A DNA stretch of 64,000 bases. It comes from Pisolithus tinctorius. Taxonomy: Eukaryota; Basidiomycota; Agaricomycetes; Boletales; Pisolithaceae. The stretch covers positions 6,572,001 to 6,636,000 of the forward strand of contig JANFAH010000001.1 in NCBI GenBank assembly GCA_024663395.1. The letters are read 5' to 3'. Of this stretch, positions 10,894-21,798 are shown one piece after another. The first letter of the stretch is position 1. Each line of letters opens with the position of its first letter. The notes below the pieces were generated by a model that worked only from the letters and a program-made list of their open reading frames with translations, was not told where the DNA came from and did not search any database. Position numbers and translations under genes: made by a program.

Positions 10894-11540
10894 TCACTGT
10901 ACTTAGGTAGCAAAAAAAAAAAAGAAGACATCAGAGAGCCCCTCTTGCTCGCATTTTGTTATCATTCAGAAAATCATTCAGCAGCTTTGATAGTTGAGAC
11001 TTTATTAAGGGTCTAACTATCGTCTACTTCGCTTATCATCGTCTATCATCAATCTACTTCGCTCCAAGTCCTCCCTGAGCTCAGTGCAGCTCAGAGCATC
11101 GAATTAAGTCGTCATCCATCCTTCTGTAGGCTGACAGCAGTCTACCCCATCGCTTCCTCTCGCATTCCTGCTCCTTCTTCGTCAGGAGCACCCCCAACCC
11201 TCAGCACTTGTCTTTGAGTGTCGTAGTTCGCAAAAACCCTCCCAAAGAACAGGTTCCACCATCTAGGTACCGCATAGGCACACCACCACTCGCTTTCATT
11301 GTCTTTTGTGTTGGTTTTGGTTGGTTTCCACCACTGAACCCCACTTTGACTCACATCTGGAGCCCACCGCGAGGGGTGGTCATTCCTGGATCAAGAAAAA
11401 CCTTGTTCGTGTTCGCATCCTTCATATTCCTGCCTCCTAGGTCGTCATAATTGCCAAAGTCTATCGCTTTTCCAATCCCAACTCCTGTCCTCTGTGTTTC
11501 ATTGAATCTTGCCTGTAAATCCACCATATATCTCGCTTCT

Positions 11541-14500
11541 ATGTCGTCTACTACCTCTGCTATTTATCCACCCATGCCTCCAACAGCTCCTCCAGCTGTT
11601 GCTGTTCCTCCTGCTCGCTCTGTCCTTACTTTGCCCTTGCTTGGCATGAAATCTGCTCCAGAACTCTTCCAAGGAGACCATACCCATGTTCGCACTTTCC
11701 TGGACCACTATGAGCGACTCTGTGCATTCCATAATGTCAGTACTGACCAGGAAATGGTTGAGTCGATCCTCCAATACTGTAATGCTCGGGTTAGGGAGAT
11801 TATCGAAGGAATGGCGCACTATTATGCTCCTAACTGGGCTAACTTGAAGGCTGATCTCCTCAAGTACTTCGATGCTGATCTATCGGATGAAAGGTTCTTC
11901 GAAAGGCATCTCAAGAGCTTCGCTTTGGAGTCTAGGTTACAGCCCATCATGACGCTTCAAGACTTTAGGGCTTACAATCGTGGTTTCATTCGCATTGGTG
12001 GTTGGCTGAAGAACAAGGGAAGGATCTCGGTTGATGAGCACAATCGCTATTTTTGGGCTGGTTTGTCTCCTGTTTTTCGTAGCCTGGTCGAGAGTCGTCT
12101 TAGGTTGAAGGATCCGAACCTTGATACAAGCAAGCCCTTCGCTTATGAAGATGTCTGCCAGTCTGCTGAAGAAGTCCTTCGTCGTGATCGCTTTGATGCA
12201 GATGATCTCGATTTCCTTGGCCCCAGAGCTGCCCCTAATGCCCCTCAGCCCCAGAATAGCACTTCTCATTGCTCTGATGGTAGAGATGATAGTGTTCGAC
12301 CCCTACTCCCTGCCCATGAAGCCAGAAGAAACCTCGAAACTTTGGAGAGAGAAGCTCCTACTGCTCGCAAACAGGATGAGGTCGAAACTTTGATCAAATC
12401 CCTGTCTCGTATGTCGCTTAGTGACCCAGACTACTCCCTCCTGTATTATCGAGCCATTAAAATGGATCCTGATGCTGCGAAGGTCCTTCGTGCTCCATCT
12501 CTTCGTCCTGCTCCTGCTCCTGCTCCTACTGCTGCATCTGCTGCTCCCATCGCTACTCCACCAGCTCAGACCCATCCTGCTAGAAGGACCATCACTTGTT
12601 ATGGCTGTGGTGTCGAAGGTCATGGTCTTGATAATTGTGAAGCAGTTAATGATCTTGTCCAGAAGGGTTCCTTGGCACGTGATGAGAATCGTCGAGTTAT
12701 TTACCCCAATGGGCAGCGTATTTATCGCAATGGTGAAGAGACCATCCTCCAGGCCTATGAGCGCACTCTGGCCGCAGCTCAGCCTGCCAATGTGGTTCGC
12801 TTTGTTGTCCATGAAGACGTCGAAGAAGAATCTAGTGCTGAGGTTTATGAGTTGGAAGATGAACCTCTCGTCGCTGCTGTGGATCGTTCCACCAAGATTA
12901 CCAAGGAGAAGAGAAAGGCTGTCTTTGACAGTGTCCTTGTCCCACCTCGTTCGCATGGCAAAGAGAAAGAGAACCAGATGCCAAAGCCTTCGTCCTCTGC
13001 ATCCATCCCTGCTCCACAGAAAGCACCACTTGCTCCTGTCTTCATTCCAGTTGATGTTCATGCCCCTGCCTTCGATGGAACCAGAGATGATGCCATCATG
13101 GAAGATGATTCTGTCCCAAAGCCATCGGAACAAGCCCCTGACTCTGCAGAAAAGCCCAAGAAGTCAAAGCCTGCTGCTACCACATCCCTATCTTCATCCC
13201 TCTCGCAATCTGCCAGTTCCAAGGCCATTGTAGATCGGATTCTTTCGACTCCCTTGACTGTATCAGTTGGGGAGGTTATTGGCACTTCCAGGGATGTTTC
13301 TCAGCACCTCCAGGAACTGATGCGATTCAAGAGACACCCACTGATGCAACAGCCCATCAAATCTGTGACAGCTGTCGATGGAACTCCCCCTGTGGCTTCT
13401 TATCTGGCATTGACATCTAGCCCCTTGATCACCATCAATCTGTCCTGTAATGGTCGACGAGTGACAGGTGTCATTGACTCTGGATTAACCCTGAATGTCG
13501 TCAGATCAGGTATAGCTCAGTCTGTCATTCGCATGCCCATTGATATGTCACAAACTGTCAATATGCGAGATGCAAAGGGGGGTATTTCGACACTGAAAGG
13601 CCTGGTACAAGATGTCCCCCTCTTCTGTGGTGCTGCCAGGACTTGGACCAATCTTTTTGTCGCCCCAGACACCAATGCTGGCTTTGATCTCCTCCTAGGT
13701 CGTCCTTGGGCCCTTGGAAACTCGGTTAGCATCGTAGAAAGAGAGTCTGGGACCTTTGTTGTCTTTGGAGCTGATTCAGAGCGACCCCTGGAGATGTGTG
13801 TCACTGAAGGTCAGCTTGGAACTGTTGCAGATACACTTATGGCGACTCTAGAGCCTGCCCAACCTCAGGAAGGTGTTGATGAAGGCATGATGGATGTATC
13901 AGCTGGTACTCCTCATCGAGTTTCCCCTATAATCTTCGCTCCACCCCCATCAACTTCGCAGTCACCCCCTCAGTCGCTTCATTCCACCCTTCTGTATCCT
14001 GAGTCAACTGCAGATGGGTTTGATGTCACTTCAGCATTCCCTGCCTTCCAGCCCATCCCAGTTCATACCTTTCCACCTCCTTCGAGCCCCTTTCCTTCGG
14101 AGTTTGTGCATCGACTTCTGCAAGAGTTGGAGTCCACTGAGACGAATGGATTGGAGCACAACCATATCATTGCCAGGATTCGTCAGAGGATCAGATCTGA
14201 AGAGCGTCAGTCACTTGTTGCCCTGCTCACCAGTCTTACACATCGCACTCCCAATTTATCACCCCTTTATCTCGACTCAAACCATGCTCTTGCTGGAGAA
14301 AGAGGTACTGATGAATCAGGCAACTACTTCCAGGACTTCCTGATGCTCCATACTCGCTTGATCCGACAGGTTCCTGCCCCTGTTGACCATTATCATGAGG
14401 TTGATGGGTCTGCTTATGTCCGGTTCTATCCCCATTTTATCCCAGAGCCATCTCCAACTCAGCAGAGCGAAACACTGCCCCAGGAACCGCCATCTGACTT

Positions 14501-15380
14501 AGATCCACCCGCTTCACCTGTATTAACTAATGGCATCACTGCTCCACCTCAAACTCCCTCTCCTTCGTCGCCAGAACCTGTTGTTATCTCGCAGGAAGAG
14601 CCCAATGAAGCTTCCTGTCACACTTCCCTCCTGTTCTCCGAAGATACTGCGACTCCAGACTCTGAGGCTTTGCTGTCCATCTTTGATACTTCATACTGCG
14701 AGTCAGTTGTGTCTAACATTCGAGGAAGCAGTCAGGAAATCCAGCCATCCCCAGATATACCCACAACACTTTCTCCTCTCGCCTCAGACATGTTTAATAC
14801 TGGTGCCAACTCTCGCTTCCATCTGCCCAGCCCATTCATGCCCACTCCATCGCCTCCTGCAGTTCTTTCCACTGTACCTGATGCTGTCATCAATGAGGTG
14901 CCAATTGTGATGCCTGTGCCTTACAACAATGTTGTCATGCAGCGTACTTTTACTGGATGGGTTGCTCATTTACAGGATGCTATGGAGGATCAGTCAAGCG
15001 ATGACAACAAGACCAGCATGGACCATTCTTCCTCTCGTTTGACCTTGTCAGATGAATCTTACACTCCAGGAGCTTCAGTTGTAGCAGGTGATGAAGATGA
15101 GGTAGATGCGAGTGCACCGCAGGAATCTGGCCTCCATATGCTTGCTAAGGCCATTGGTTTCGTCGCAGCCTCTGGACACCCTCCTCCCTTTGAAGCAATC
15201 TCATATCCAGATCACTTTCCTGCCTCCAGCTCTCCAGGTTCGACTTCAGGCCAGGAGTATGTCACCATCCAGGATGTTTGTGGCTCGGAAGAACCAGAGA
15301 TACCATGCGATCCAAACAAATGTATTCATCCACTTACTCCTACCACCCATGATTTATTTCTTCAGATCTTTTGCGATTGA
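11541..15380 (+). CDS. gag: Element A Gag-protease polyprotein
   Basis: The first ATG is 11541; the frame is open from 11451. About 1,279 aa. Residues about 25-220 form a retrotransposon Gag capsid region (FQGDHTHVRTFLDHYERLC, HYYAPNWANLKADLLKYF). A CCHC zinc knuckle follows (CYGCGVEGHGLDNC). A retropepsin-like domain has VIDSGLTLNVV as active site (Asp-Ser-Gly) and FDLLLGRPW as the flap-distal motif. After the protease come about 510 residues rich in Pro, Ser and Thr with no recognised domain, an unusually long spacer before RT. The stop lies inside the overlap with the pol ORF. Confidence 0.88.
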   Translation: MSSTTSAIYPPMPPTAPPAVAVPPARSVLTLPLLGMKSAPELFQGDHTHVRTFLDHYERLCAFHNVSTDQEMVESILQYCNARVREIIEGMAHYYAPNWANLKADLLKYFDADLSDERFFERHLKSFALESRLQPIMTLQDFRAYNRGFIRIGGWLKNKGRISVDEHNRYFWAGLSPVFRSLVESRLRLKDPNLDTSKPFAYEDVCQSAEEVLRRDRFDADDLDFLGPRAAPNAPQPQNSTSHCSDGRDDSVRPLLPAHEARRNLETLEREAPTARKQDEVETLIKSLSRMSLSDPDYSLLYYRAIKMDPDAAKVLRAPSLRPAPAPAPTAASAAPIATPPAQTHPARRTITCYGCGVEGHGLDNCEAVNDLVQKGSLARDENRRVIYPNGQRIYRNGEETILQAYERTLAAAQPANVVRFVVHEDVEEESSAEVYELEDEPLVAAVDRSTKITKEKRKAVFDSVLVPPRSHGKEKENQMPKPSSSASIPAPQKAPLAPVFIPVDVHAPAFDGTRDDAIMEDDSVPKPSEQAPDSAEKPKKSKPAATTSLSSSLSQSASSKAIVDRILSTPLTVSVGEVIGTSRDVSQHLQELMRFKRHPLMQQPIKSVTAVDGTPPVASYLALTSSPLITINLSCNGRRVTGVIDSGLTLNVVRSGIAQSVIRMPIDMSQTVNMRDAKGGISTLKGLVQDVPLFCGAARTWTNLFVAPDTNAGFDLLLGRPWALGNSVSIVERESGTFVVFGADSERPLEMCVTEGQLGTVADTLMATLEPAQPQEGVDEGMMDVSAGTPHRVSPIIFAPPPSTSQSPPQSLHSTLLYPESTADGFDVTSAFPAFQPIPVHTFPPPSSPFPSEFVHRLLQELESTETNGLEHNHIIARIRQRIRSEERQSLVALLTSLTHRTPNLSPLYLDSNHALAGERGTDESGNYFQDFLMLHTRLIRQVPAPVDHYHEVDGSAYVRFYPHFIPEPSPTQQSETLPQEPPSDLDPPASPVLTNGITAPPQTPSPSSPEPVVISQEEPNEASCHTSLLFSEDTATPDSEALLSIFDTSYCESVVSNIRGSSQEIQPSPDIPTTLSPLASDMFNTGANSRFHLPSPFMPTPSPPAVLSTVPDAVINEVPIVMPVPYNNVVMQRTFTGWVAHLQDAMEDQSSDDNKTSMDHSSSRLTLSDESYTPGASVVAGDEDEVDASAPQESGLHMLAKAIGFVAASGHPPPFEAISYPDHFPASSSPGSTSGQEYVTIQDVCGSEEPEIPCDPNKCIHPLTPTTHDLFLQIFCD

Positions 15381-18300
15381 CTTGTGCGTTTCTTCTTGTA
15401 CTTATAGTATTACTGACTCTTTGGCTGCTCACTTTGACCGAGAAGTCGTTAAACTCCTAAATTCACAAAGATTTCCTCGCTTTTATACTCCTGTAACACC
15501 ACTTACTATGCCTCCCTCAGTTTCAAAGTTTCAAAGCTCTTTTTATCTCGATTCTTCTTCCTCTTCTTCGTTATCTAATCTTTCAAAAACACCAGATCTG
15601 CTTCCTATTCAGAAAACCGAAAAACAGCTTCACTTTTTCTATTCCTTATCTGATTTTCTTGATTTACTACACTTTAGACGAAAACTTGTAACAGATACAG
15701 ATGTCTTAGACTGCGAAACAAGCCAGTCAGTTTACGGAGCATACAAGCGTGTCGACCGTAAAGTCAAACCAGTGCCAGGAGTCTATCCAGAAGATGCTCG
15801 AGTCCATCGTCAATTTCCAGAAGACCCCCTTGCATCACTCACACCACTTACTCGTCACCCTCCGACCTTTGTTCCCACGAGGAAGCTTACTCAAGAGCGC
15901 CTGGCTTCCATGAAGGTTAACGTTGATGGCTTTCTCTGGCCAGAAGAGGAAAAACTTTTTTCACATGTGATGAAGCTAAATGAACGTGCCTTGGCGTTCG
16001 ATGAATCTGAGAGAGGAAACTTCCACTCCGACTACTTTTCGCCTTACATAATCCCTGTCCTACCACACGAACCATGGGAGTTCCGTAACATTCCAATTCC
16101 CCCTGGCATAAGAGAACGTGTCATACAGCTTCTTCGGGAGAAGATCGCTGCCGGACTCTACCAACCGGCCCAGTCATCCTATCGCTCCAAGTGGTTCTGT
16201 GTCATGAAGAAGAATGGAAAGATCCGCATCGTCCATGATCTCCAGCCTCTGAATAAGGTTACCATTCGGGACGCTGGTGTTCCGCCAATATTGGATGACT
16301 TTGTGGAGCCATTTGCTGGTCGACAATGCTACACCGTCTTTGATCTATTTTCAGGTTTTGATGCACGCCAACTCCACCCCGATAGCCGAGATCTAACGTC
16401 CTTCATGACGCCTCTTGGCCTACTGCGCCATACTGCCATGCCTCAAGGCTACACCAACTCACCATCGGAATTTCAGAATTGTACAGCGTTCATTCTACAG
16501 GATGAAATCCCTCACGTTGCGAACGTTTTCATCGATGACTTGCCTATCAAGGGTCCTGCAACTCGTTATGAAGATGCCGATGGCAATGCCGAAACGTTAC
16601 CCGAGAATCCCGGCATCCGTCGCTTCATTTGGGAACATGCTGTAGACGTGCATAGAGTAATGCATCGGTTCGCTCATGCTGGTGGAACGTTCTCTGGCAC
16701 GAAATCTCAGATCTGCCAGCCTCGTGTTGTCATTCTTGGCCAAGCATGCCATCCTCATGGTCGCTCTCCTGATGACAATAAGGTGAAGAAGGTCGTCAAC
16801 TGGCCGACGCTCGCCACTCCCAAGGATGTTCGCTCATTCCTAGGTCTCTGCGGTACTGTTCGCATCTGGATTGCGAACTATTCGCAGTTGGCTCGTCCAC
16901 TCATTGATCTCTATCGCAAGAATACTCCGTTCATCTGGGGTCAGGCCCAGCAAGATGCGTTCGATGCCTTGAAGCTTGCCGTCTCATCTGCTCCTGCCCT
17001 TCGCCCCATCGACTACTCATCTGACCTGCCAGTCGTTCTTTCTGTTGATACCAGTAACGTTGCCATTGGATTCATTCTGTCTCAGTATGACGATGAAGGT
17101 CGCAAACGTCCTGCTCGCTATGGATCGCTTCCCATCAACGAACGTGAATCTCGCTACAGTCAGCCTAAGCTCGAACTATACGGTCTTTTCAGAGCGCTTT
17201 GTCATTATCGTCTATATCTCTATGGCGTTCGTCACCTATGGGTAGAGGTTGATGCGAAGTACATCAAAGGTATGCTCAATGATCCAGATCTTCAGCCTAA
17301 TGCGACCATCAATCGCTGGATTGAGGGTGTCCTACTCTTCGACTTTAAGCTTGTTCATGTCCCTGCTATTCGACATCGAGCCCCAGATGCACTTTCTAGA
17401 CGTCAGCCCACTGAAGAGGACTATGAAGAAGGCGAGGCCGATGCAGAAGAAGCTGATGGGTGGTTGGAGAGTATTCTTTTCGCAGATGCCCATCCCCTTC
17501 TGTACAATGTCATGACCCTCCCATCCTTCCTTTCCAATGATACATCCCAGGATGTCCTTTTACGTAGAATCCTCCACTTCCTTCGAACAACAGAACTACC
17601 ACCATTCCCTTCCAACACTGCTCGCAAGCGCTTCATTCGCAGATCCCTCCAGTTCTTCCTTCGTGGAGATCAGCTCTTTAAACATCGAGGTCCCCATCCT
17701 CCAGCTAAGGTCATCTTCGACCCAGATCTCCGTGCACAGATCCTCAGTCATGCTCATGAAGAACTTGGTCATCGTGGAGTCTTTGGAGTCTTTCAGACTG
17801 TCAGACAGCGCTTTTATTGGCCTCAGCTCTATCAAGATGTCGCCCATCATGTCCGTTCCTGCCATGAGTGCCAGATCCGAAGCACTCGTAAGGCAGAGGT
17901 TCCCATCACCATCTCCACTTCCCCTAGAATCTTCATGAAGGTTTATGTTGACGTCATGCTCATGCCCAAAGCTCGTGGATATCGCTATCTTGTTGCAGCT
18001 CGAGATGATCTTTCCCTCGCTGCAGAAGGTCGTGCTCTTCGACATGCTAATGCAGACAGTCTCGCTAAGTTCTTCTGGGAAGAGGTCTTCTGTCGTTATG
18101 GTGTAATTGCGCAGGTTGTCACAGATAATGGCAGCGAGGTCAAGGGTGCCTTTGAGAAACTCATGAAGCACTATTCCATTCCACAGATTCGCATCTCCCC
18201 ATATAATTCAAAAGCAAATGGAGTTGTAGAGCGTGGACACTTTGTTATCAGAGAAGCTATCATCAAGGCTTGTGAAGGAGACCTTTCGCTCTGGCCTTCC

Positions 18301-18951
18301 AAGGTTCATCATGCTTTCTTCGCAGACAAGGTTACTACCCGTCGCTCCACTGGGTTCAGCCCTTACTTCTTGCTCCATGGTCTTGATCCTGTCTTGCCCT
18401 TCGATCTCTTTGAGTCTACATATCTCGTTGAAGGATTCCAGTCTGGAATGACTTCTCAGGAGCTCCTCGCACTTCGCATTCGTCAGTTGGAGAAGAGAGA
18501 AGAGGACATCAATGCCGCTTTCACCACTCTGCAGAGATCTCGTTTGCGCTCCAAGGGTCAGTTTGAGAAGAGGTATGCATTACGATTGGTGAAGTCTGCT
18601 TATGAGCCAGGAGACTTGGTATTGGTTCGCAACACTCAGGTAGAGAAGGAACTGGATCGTAAGTCAAAGCCACGCTACCTTGGTCCCTATGAGGTTGTTC
18701 GTCGCACCAAGGGAGGATCCTATGTCGTTAAAGAACTCGATGGCACCATTTCTGCTCGAGGAATCGCAGCATTTCGACTCATCCCCTATTATTCTCGACA
18801 CACTCGTTTACCAGAAATTATGGAAAGAGATATTGAAGAAGAAGACAGTAACAGCAATAACAATGACGATGAAAATGACGCTGAAGACAAAGATGAGGAA
18901 AACCAAGAACACAATAACGAAAATGACTATGACTCAGATGACTATTCATGA
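15106..18951 (+). CDS. pol: Element A Pol: RT, RNase H, integrase
   Basis: Open for 1,281 codons in the +1 frame relative to Gag, overlapping it by 275 nt; after the Gag stop the first ATG is 15510. RT shows KWFCVMKKNGKIRIVHDLQP, FDLFSGFDARQL and the active site VFIDDLPIKG, with Phe where most gypsy RTs have Tyr. RNase H has SVDTSNVAIGFIL. Integrase has the HHCC zinc motif (HEELGHRG..CHECQ) and the DDE triad in YVDVMLMPKARG, VVTDNGSE and YNSKANGVVERGH. The C-terminus has a GPYEVV-type domain (YEPGDLVLVRN, KPRYLGPYEVV), ends in an acidic Asn/Asp/Glu tail, and has no chromodomain. Expression needs +1 shifting, reinitiation or splicing. Confidence 0.92.
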   Translation: MRVHRRNLASICLLRPLVSSQPLDTLLPLKQSHIQITFLPPALQVRLQARSMSPSRMFVARKNQRYHAIQTNVFIHLLLPPMIYFFRSFAIDLCVSSCTYSITDSLAAHFDREVVKLLNSQRFPRFYTPVTPLTMPPSVSKFQSSFYLDSSSSSSLSNLSKTPDLLPIQKTEKQLHFFYSLSDFLDLLHFRRKLVTDTDVLDCETSQSVYGAYKRVDRKVKPVPGVYPEDARVHRQFPEDPLASLTPLTRHPPTFVPTRKLTQERLASMKVNVDGFLWPEEEKLFSHVMKLNERALAFDESERGNFHSDYFSPYIIPVLPHEPWEFRNIPIPPGIRERVIQLLREKIAAGLYQPAQSSYRSKWFCVMKKNGKIRIVHDLQPLNKVTIRDAGVPPILDDFVEPFAGRQCYTVFDLFSGFDARQLHPDSRDLTSFMTPLGLLRHTAMPQGYTNSPSEFQNCTAFILQDEIPHVANVFIDDLPIKGPATRYEDADGNAETLPENPGIRRFIWEHAVDVHRVMHRFAHAGGTFSGTKSQICQPRVVILGQACHPHGRSPDDNKVKKVVNWPTLATPKDVRSFLGLCGTVRIWIANYSQLARPLIDLYRKNTPFIWGQAQQDAFDALKLAVSSAPALRPIDYSSDLPVVLSVDTSNVAIGFILSQYDDEGRKRPARYGSLPINERESRYSQPKLELYGLFRALCHYRLYLYGVRHLWVEVDAKYIKGMLNDPDLQPNATINRWIEGVLLFDFKLVHVPAIRHRAPDALSRRQPTEEDYEEGEADAEEADGWLESILFADAHPLLYNVMTLPSFLSNDTSQDVLLRRILHFLRTTELPPFPSNTARKRFIRRSLQFFLRGDQLFKHRGPHPPAKVIFDPDLRAQILSHAHEELGHRGVFGVFQTVRQRFYWPQLYQDVAHHVRSCHECQIRSTRKAEVPITISTSPRIFMKVYVDVMLMPKARGYRYLVAARDDLSLAAEGRALRHANADSLAKFFWEEVFCRYGVIAQVVTDNGSEVKGAFEKLMKHYSIPQIRISPYNSKANGVVERGHFVIREAIIKACEGDLSLWPSKVHHAFFADKVTTRRSTGFSPYFLLHGLDPVLPFDLFESTYLVEGFQSGMTSQELLALRIRQLEKREEDINAAFTTLQRSRLRSKGQFEKRYALRLVKSAYEPGDLVLVRNTQVEKELDRKSKPRYLGPYEVVRRTKGGSYVVKELDGTISARGIAAFRLIPYYSRHTRLPEIMERDIEEEDSNSNNNDDENDAEDKDEENQEHNNENDYDSDDYS

Positions 18952-19088
18952 TTTCTCCTTTCTCTTTTGATTTCTTACCCTTATCCTCTCTCATTCCTTT
19001 TTTTCGTTTCGTTCGGATTTTTCTGTTTTCCCTGGGTTCCCTGCATTGGTCACAATCGGGGACGATTGCATTTCTTCTTGCCGGTGGA
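18952..19088. other. Element A 3' untranslated spacer
   Basis: This short stretch between the pol stop and the 3' LTR is pyrimidine-rich at first. It contains no ORF and no canonical polypurine tract; the bases directly before the LTR are GCCGGTGGA. Confidence 0.6.
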
Positions 19089-20881
19089 TGTCACACACCA
19101 AAGGTGTTTGGTGAGGTGGACATGGATGTAGCTGATGAATGGAGATGAAGACCATAGCCCTCATGCGAAGAAGGACGGCCAGAAATGTCGGCAGTCATCC
19201 CTCGCACAAGAACGAGTTGTCAATGCCAAAGAAAAAGGAGGAAGCGAGTTAAGCGCCCGTGTACGGCATTCCGGTTTTCGACATATCTCCGCCAATTCTG
19301 CAGACACCGAAACCATTCCCACACTCGCTTGTAGTGCTCAGCCACGCGATCCTACCTTCCAAAATTGGAAAGGATTTGCGCACTCCACACGTTTCTACAG
19401 CACTCCCTCCAAAAGACGCTCATTTCGCTAATTCTTCTGATATGGCCGCCTCCACATCAATCATTTCGCTTGTCCCCTTTGCTAGGGACCATGGCTATGT
19501 ATATCTTCCAGGAGTTCCTACTAGCTTCCGTCCTGAAGCATCCTGGTACATCCCACCCTCGTCTGCCCCCTCTCAGCCCATCCAGCTTGGACAGCGTGTT
19601 CTTTTTGTCAGTATGACCTCTAGGAGGACATTCTTTGGTCGCCTCAGGTCTGTCATTCGCTTGGAAAGGTCTTATGTGGTCGTTTCAGTCTCTCCAGTCC
19701 AAGAAGCATATGGATCCTTCCTCCCTGCTCCCTGCAACGTCTTCATACCAGTCTCGTCCATCATTCTTCCAAAATTGCGACAGCTACAGTATAATCTACT
19801 GTTCTCCACTCTCCCTGATCGCATCCATGACGAGTATGATGCACATCTTGCCTCCTTATTGCAAGATACAGCAGAAGACGCTCCCCCTTCATCCTCTCTT
19901 CCAACAGAGCCTCATTCATGAAGTTTTTATTTGCTTCACTGAGAGGACAGTAAGGGGGGAAAGTTGCGATCCCTTATGCTCCTGTCACCCCACAGACCCC
20001 CAAAGCTTGACCCCTGTTGACATCTGACTCACCCTGTCCGCTTTTGGATGTACTATATCGGCATCAGATCAGCGCTGCCTCTCTGTCATCCCACTTTGGC
20101 CCAGAAACGATCTCTTCGAGATGTGACATGCACAGCCTCCCCCTAATGCGATTCCAGTGCGCTTTCCCAGTTTCTGACATTACTTGACTCATACTTTGAC
20201 ATTCTGACTGTCTTTGACTCACCTATTGCCAATACTTACCAATCTTTTGCCCTTGATTACTGATTCTTCGCTTTTTGGCTTACTTATCCTTACCAATGCT
20301 CACCAATGCTTTCTAAGACGATTACCCACCGCTTACATTCCTTACTCATCAGTTACCAATCACTTACCAAGTGTTTGCACCTTGTTTTCCATAGGCAACG
20401 CCCCTGTACTGTATATAAATCACTGTACTTAGGTAGCAAAAAAAAAAAAGAAGACATCAGAGAGCCCCTCTTGCTCGCATTTTGTTATCATTCAGAAAAT
20501 CATTCAGCAGCTTTGATAGTTGAGACTTTATTAAGGGTCTAACTATCGTCTACTTCGCTTATCATCGTCTATCATCAATCTACTTCGCTCCAAGTCCTCC
20601 CTGAGCTCAGTGCAGCTCAGAGCATCGAATTAAGTCGTCATCCATCCTTCTGTAGGCTGACAGCAGTCTACCCCATCGCTTCCTCTCGCATTCCTGCTCC
20701 TTCTTCGTCAGGAGCACCCCCAACCCTCAGCACTTGTCTTTGAGTGTCGTAGTTCGCAAAAACCCTCCCAAAGAACAGGTTCCACCATCTAGGTACCGCA
20801 TAGGCACACCACCACTCGCTTTCATTGTCTTTTGTGTTGGTTTTGGTTGGTTTCCACCACTGAACCCCACTTTGACTCACA
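19089..20881 (+). repeat. 3' LTR of element A
   Basis: 1,793 bp, reading identically to 9563-11355 where compared. The TATA box is at 20412-20419. It is followed by the target duplication CCGC and the resumed transposase exon. Confidence 0.93.
19442..19921 (+). CDS. Conserved U3-encoded 159-aa protein (3' LTR copy)
   Basis: Same sequence as 9916-10395. This copy would lie in the 3' end of the full-length element RNA, so it is the one that could be translated from a subgenomic or spliced transcript. Confidence 0.6.
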   Translation: MAASTSIISLVPFARDHGYVYLPGVPTSFRPEASWYIPPSSAPSQPIQLGQRVLFVSMTSRRTFFGRLRSVIRLERSYVVVSVSPVQEAYGSFLPAPCNVFIPVSSIILPKLRQLQYNLLFSTLPDRIHDEYDAHLASLLQDTAEDAPPSSSLPTEPHS

Positions 20882-21798
20882 CCGCCCATCAGGAATAGCA
20901 AAGTCCCGCAAGCGGGCATTGTGGTAGACCGTGGCATCAGCAGCCGACCCTTCCCAGCCTCCGAGAACGTATGTGATGATACCATCGAATGAACATGCGA
21001 CGAGACAGTTTTGAGATAAGAAACCCTTGCAGTTGCGCATAAGGTCTTGTTCACTTGCGGATGGCGCACATGCGATGTGTGTACCATCGAGGGCACCTAT
21101 GGCGTCTTTGAAGTACGGATAAAATTTGGGATTGGTGGTGATACGACTGGGGACTGGTGAATCGGCTCTGGGAAGGCGAACGTATGTGGTATAAATGCGA
21201 CCCTCGGAGAATGCATGGAGCATTCGTTTAAAATACCTGGGTAGAGTTTAGCAGAATTTCAATCCAAATGACAGTGCACTCACCGTGATATTGTATCCAT
21301 CGAGCGTTGGAATCGCTCACCGATGTGCCGAGCCAATAAGCCTGTCACCATTGCGTACAGGAAAATCGCCAGCTGCTCCTCTAACGTGACATTCTTCGAA
21401 TCTTGGAGATCCCCTTCACGAAGGATAGATATCAGCCTGAGGAAGATATGTTTGTGGACGCCGAGCTCAGTTCTGATCCGCTTGGGGTGCCCATTAAGCA
21501 ACTCATTTAGCCATCCCTGTCCTGAAAGAGCAGACGTATGGTAAGGTTCTGGGGTAGCGCTTCGAAGTGTTGAGACTGCAGCCTGGTATAGACCGAGTGT
21601 AGCGGCGACCACCGCATAGTTCCGAATCTGCTGCAAGACTAGCACCCTCCGAGCGATATCAGACGAAGTATCAGAATCTTCATCCTCCTCGTCCAAATCA
21701 TTCTCGTCCCTCGCGGCGATAAGGCGATTCTCGACCATAGCGATGGTCTCGATGGCGTAGTGGCATATGAGGTCGATTGCCGTGTGACCACAGCCGAG

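Larger units (their letters stand above)
9563..11355 (+). repeat. 5' LTR of element A
   Basis: 1,793 bp, TG..CA ends. It contains a U3 ORF (9916-10395), TGACTCA sites at 10499, 10659 and 10689 plus one at the 3' end (11347), clustered TTACCAA motifs at 10.70-10.84 kb, and a TATA box at 10886. The distal part after the A-run is probably R/U5. Confidence 0.93.
9563..20881 (+). mobile_element. Complete Ty3/gypsy LTR retrotransposon (element A)
   Basis: Two 1,793-bp direct repeats (9563-11355 and 19089-20881) start TGTCACAC and end GACTCACA. They are flanked by the 4-bp duplication CCGC. I found no difference between the LTRs in the stretches compared, including a 12-A run, so the insertion is very recent. 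The interior holds a Gag-protease ORF and an RT-RNase H-integrase ORF in the Ty3/gypsy order, both open throughout. A primer-binding-like TGGAGCCCACCGCGAGG starts 2 nt after the 5' LTR. No clear polypurine tract precedes the 3' LTR. The element is probably competent, and it lies antisense to the transposase gene it breaks. Confidence 0.95.

Noticed and set aside
10912..10923. 12-A run as a possible poly(A) tail of a LINE or retrocopy
   Set aside because: It occurs at the same place inside both LTRs of element A and is simply part of the LTR.
12303..13133. 276-codon open frame antisense to element A gag
   Set aside because: It mirrors the Pro/Ser/Thr-rich Gag coding strand. Its Trp/Arg/Ser-rich composition is that of an antisense shadow.
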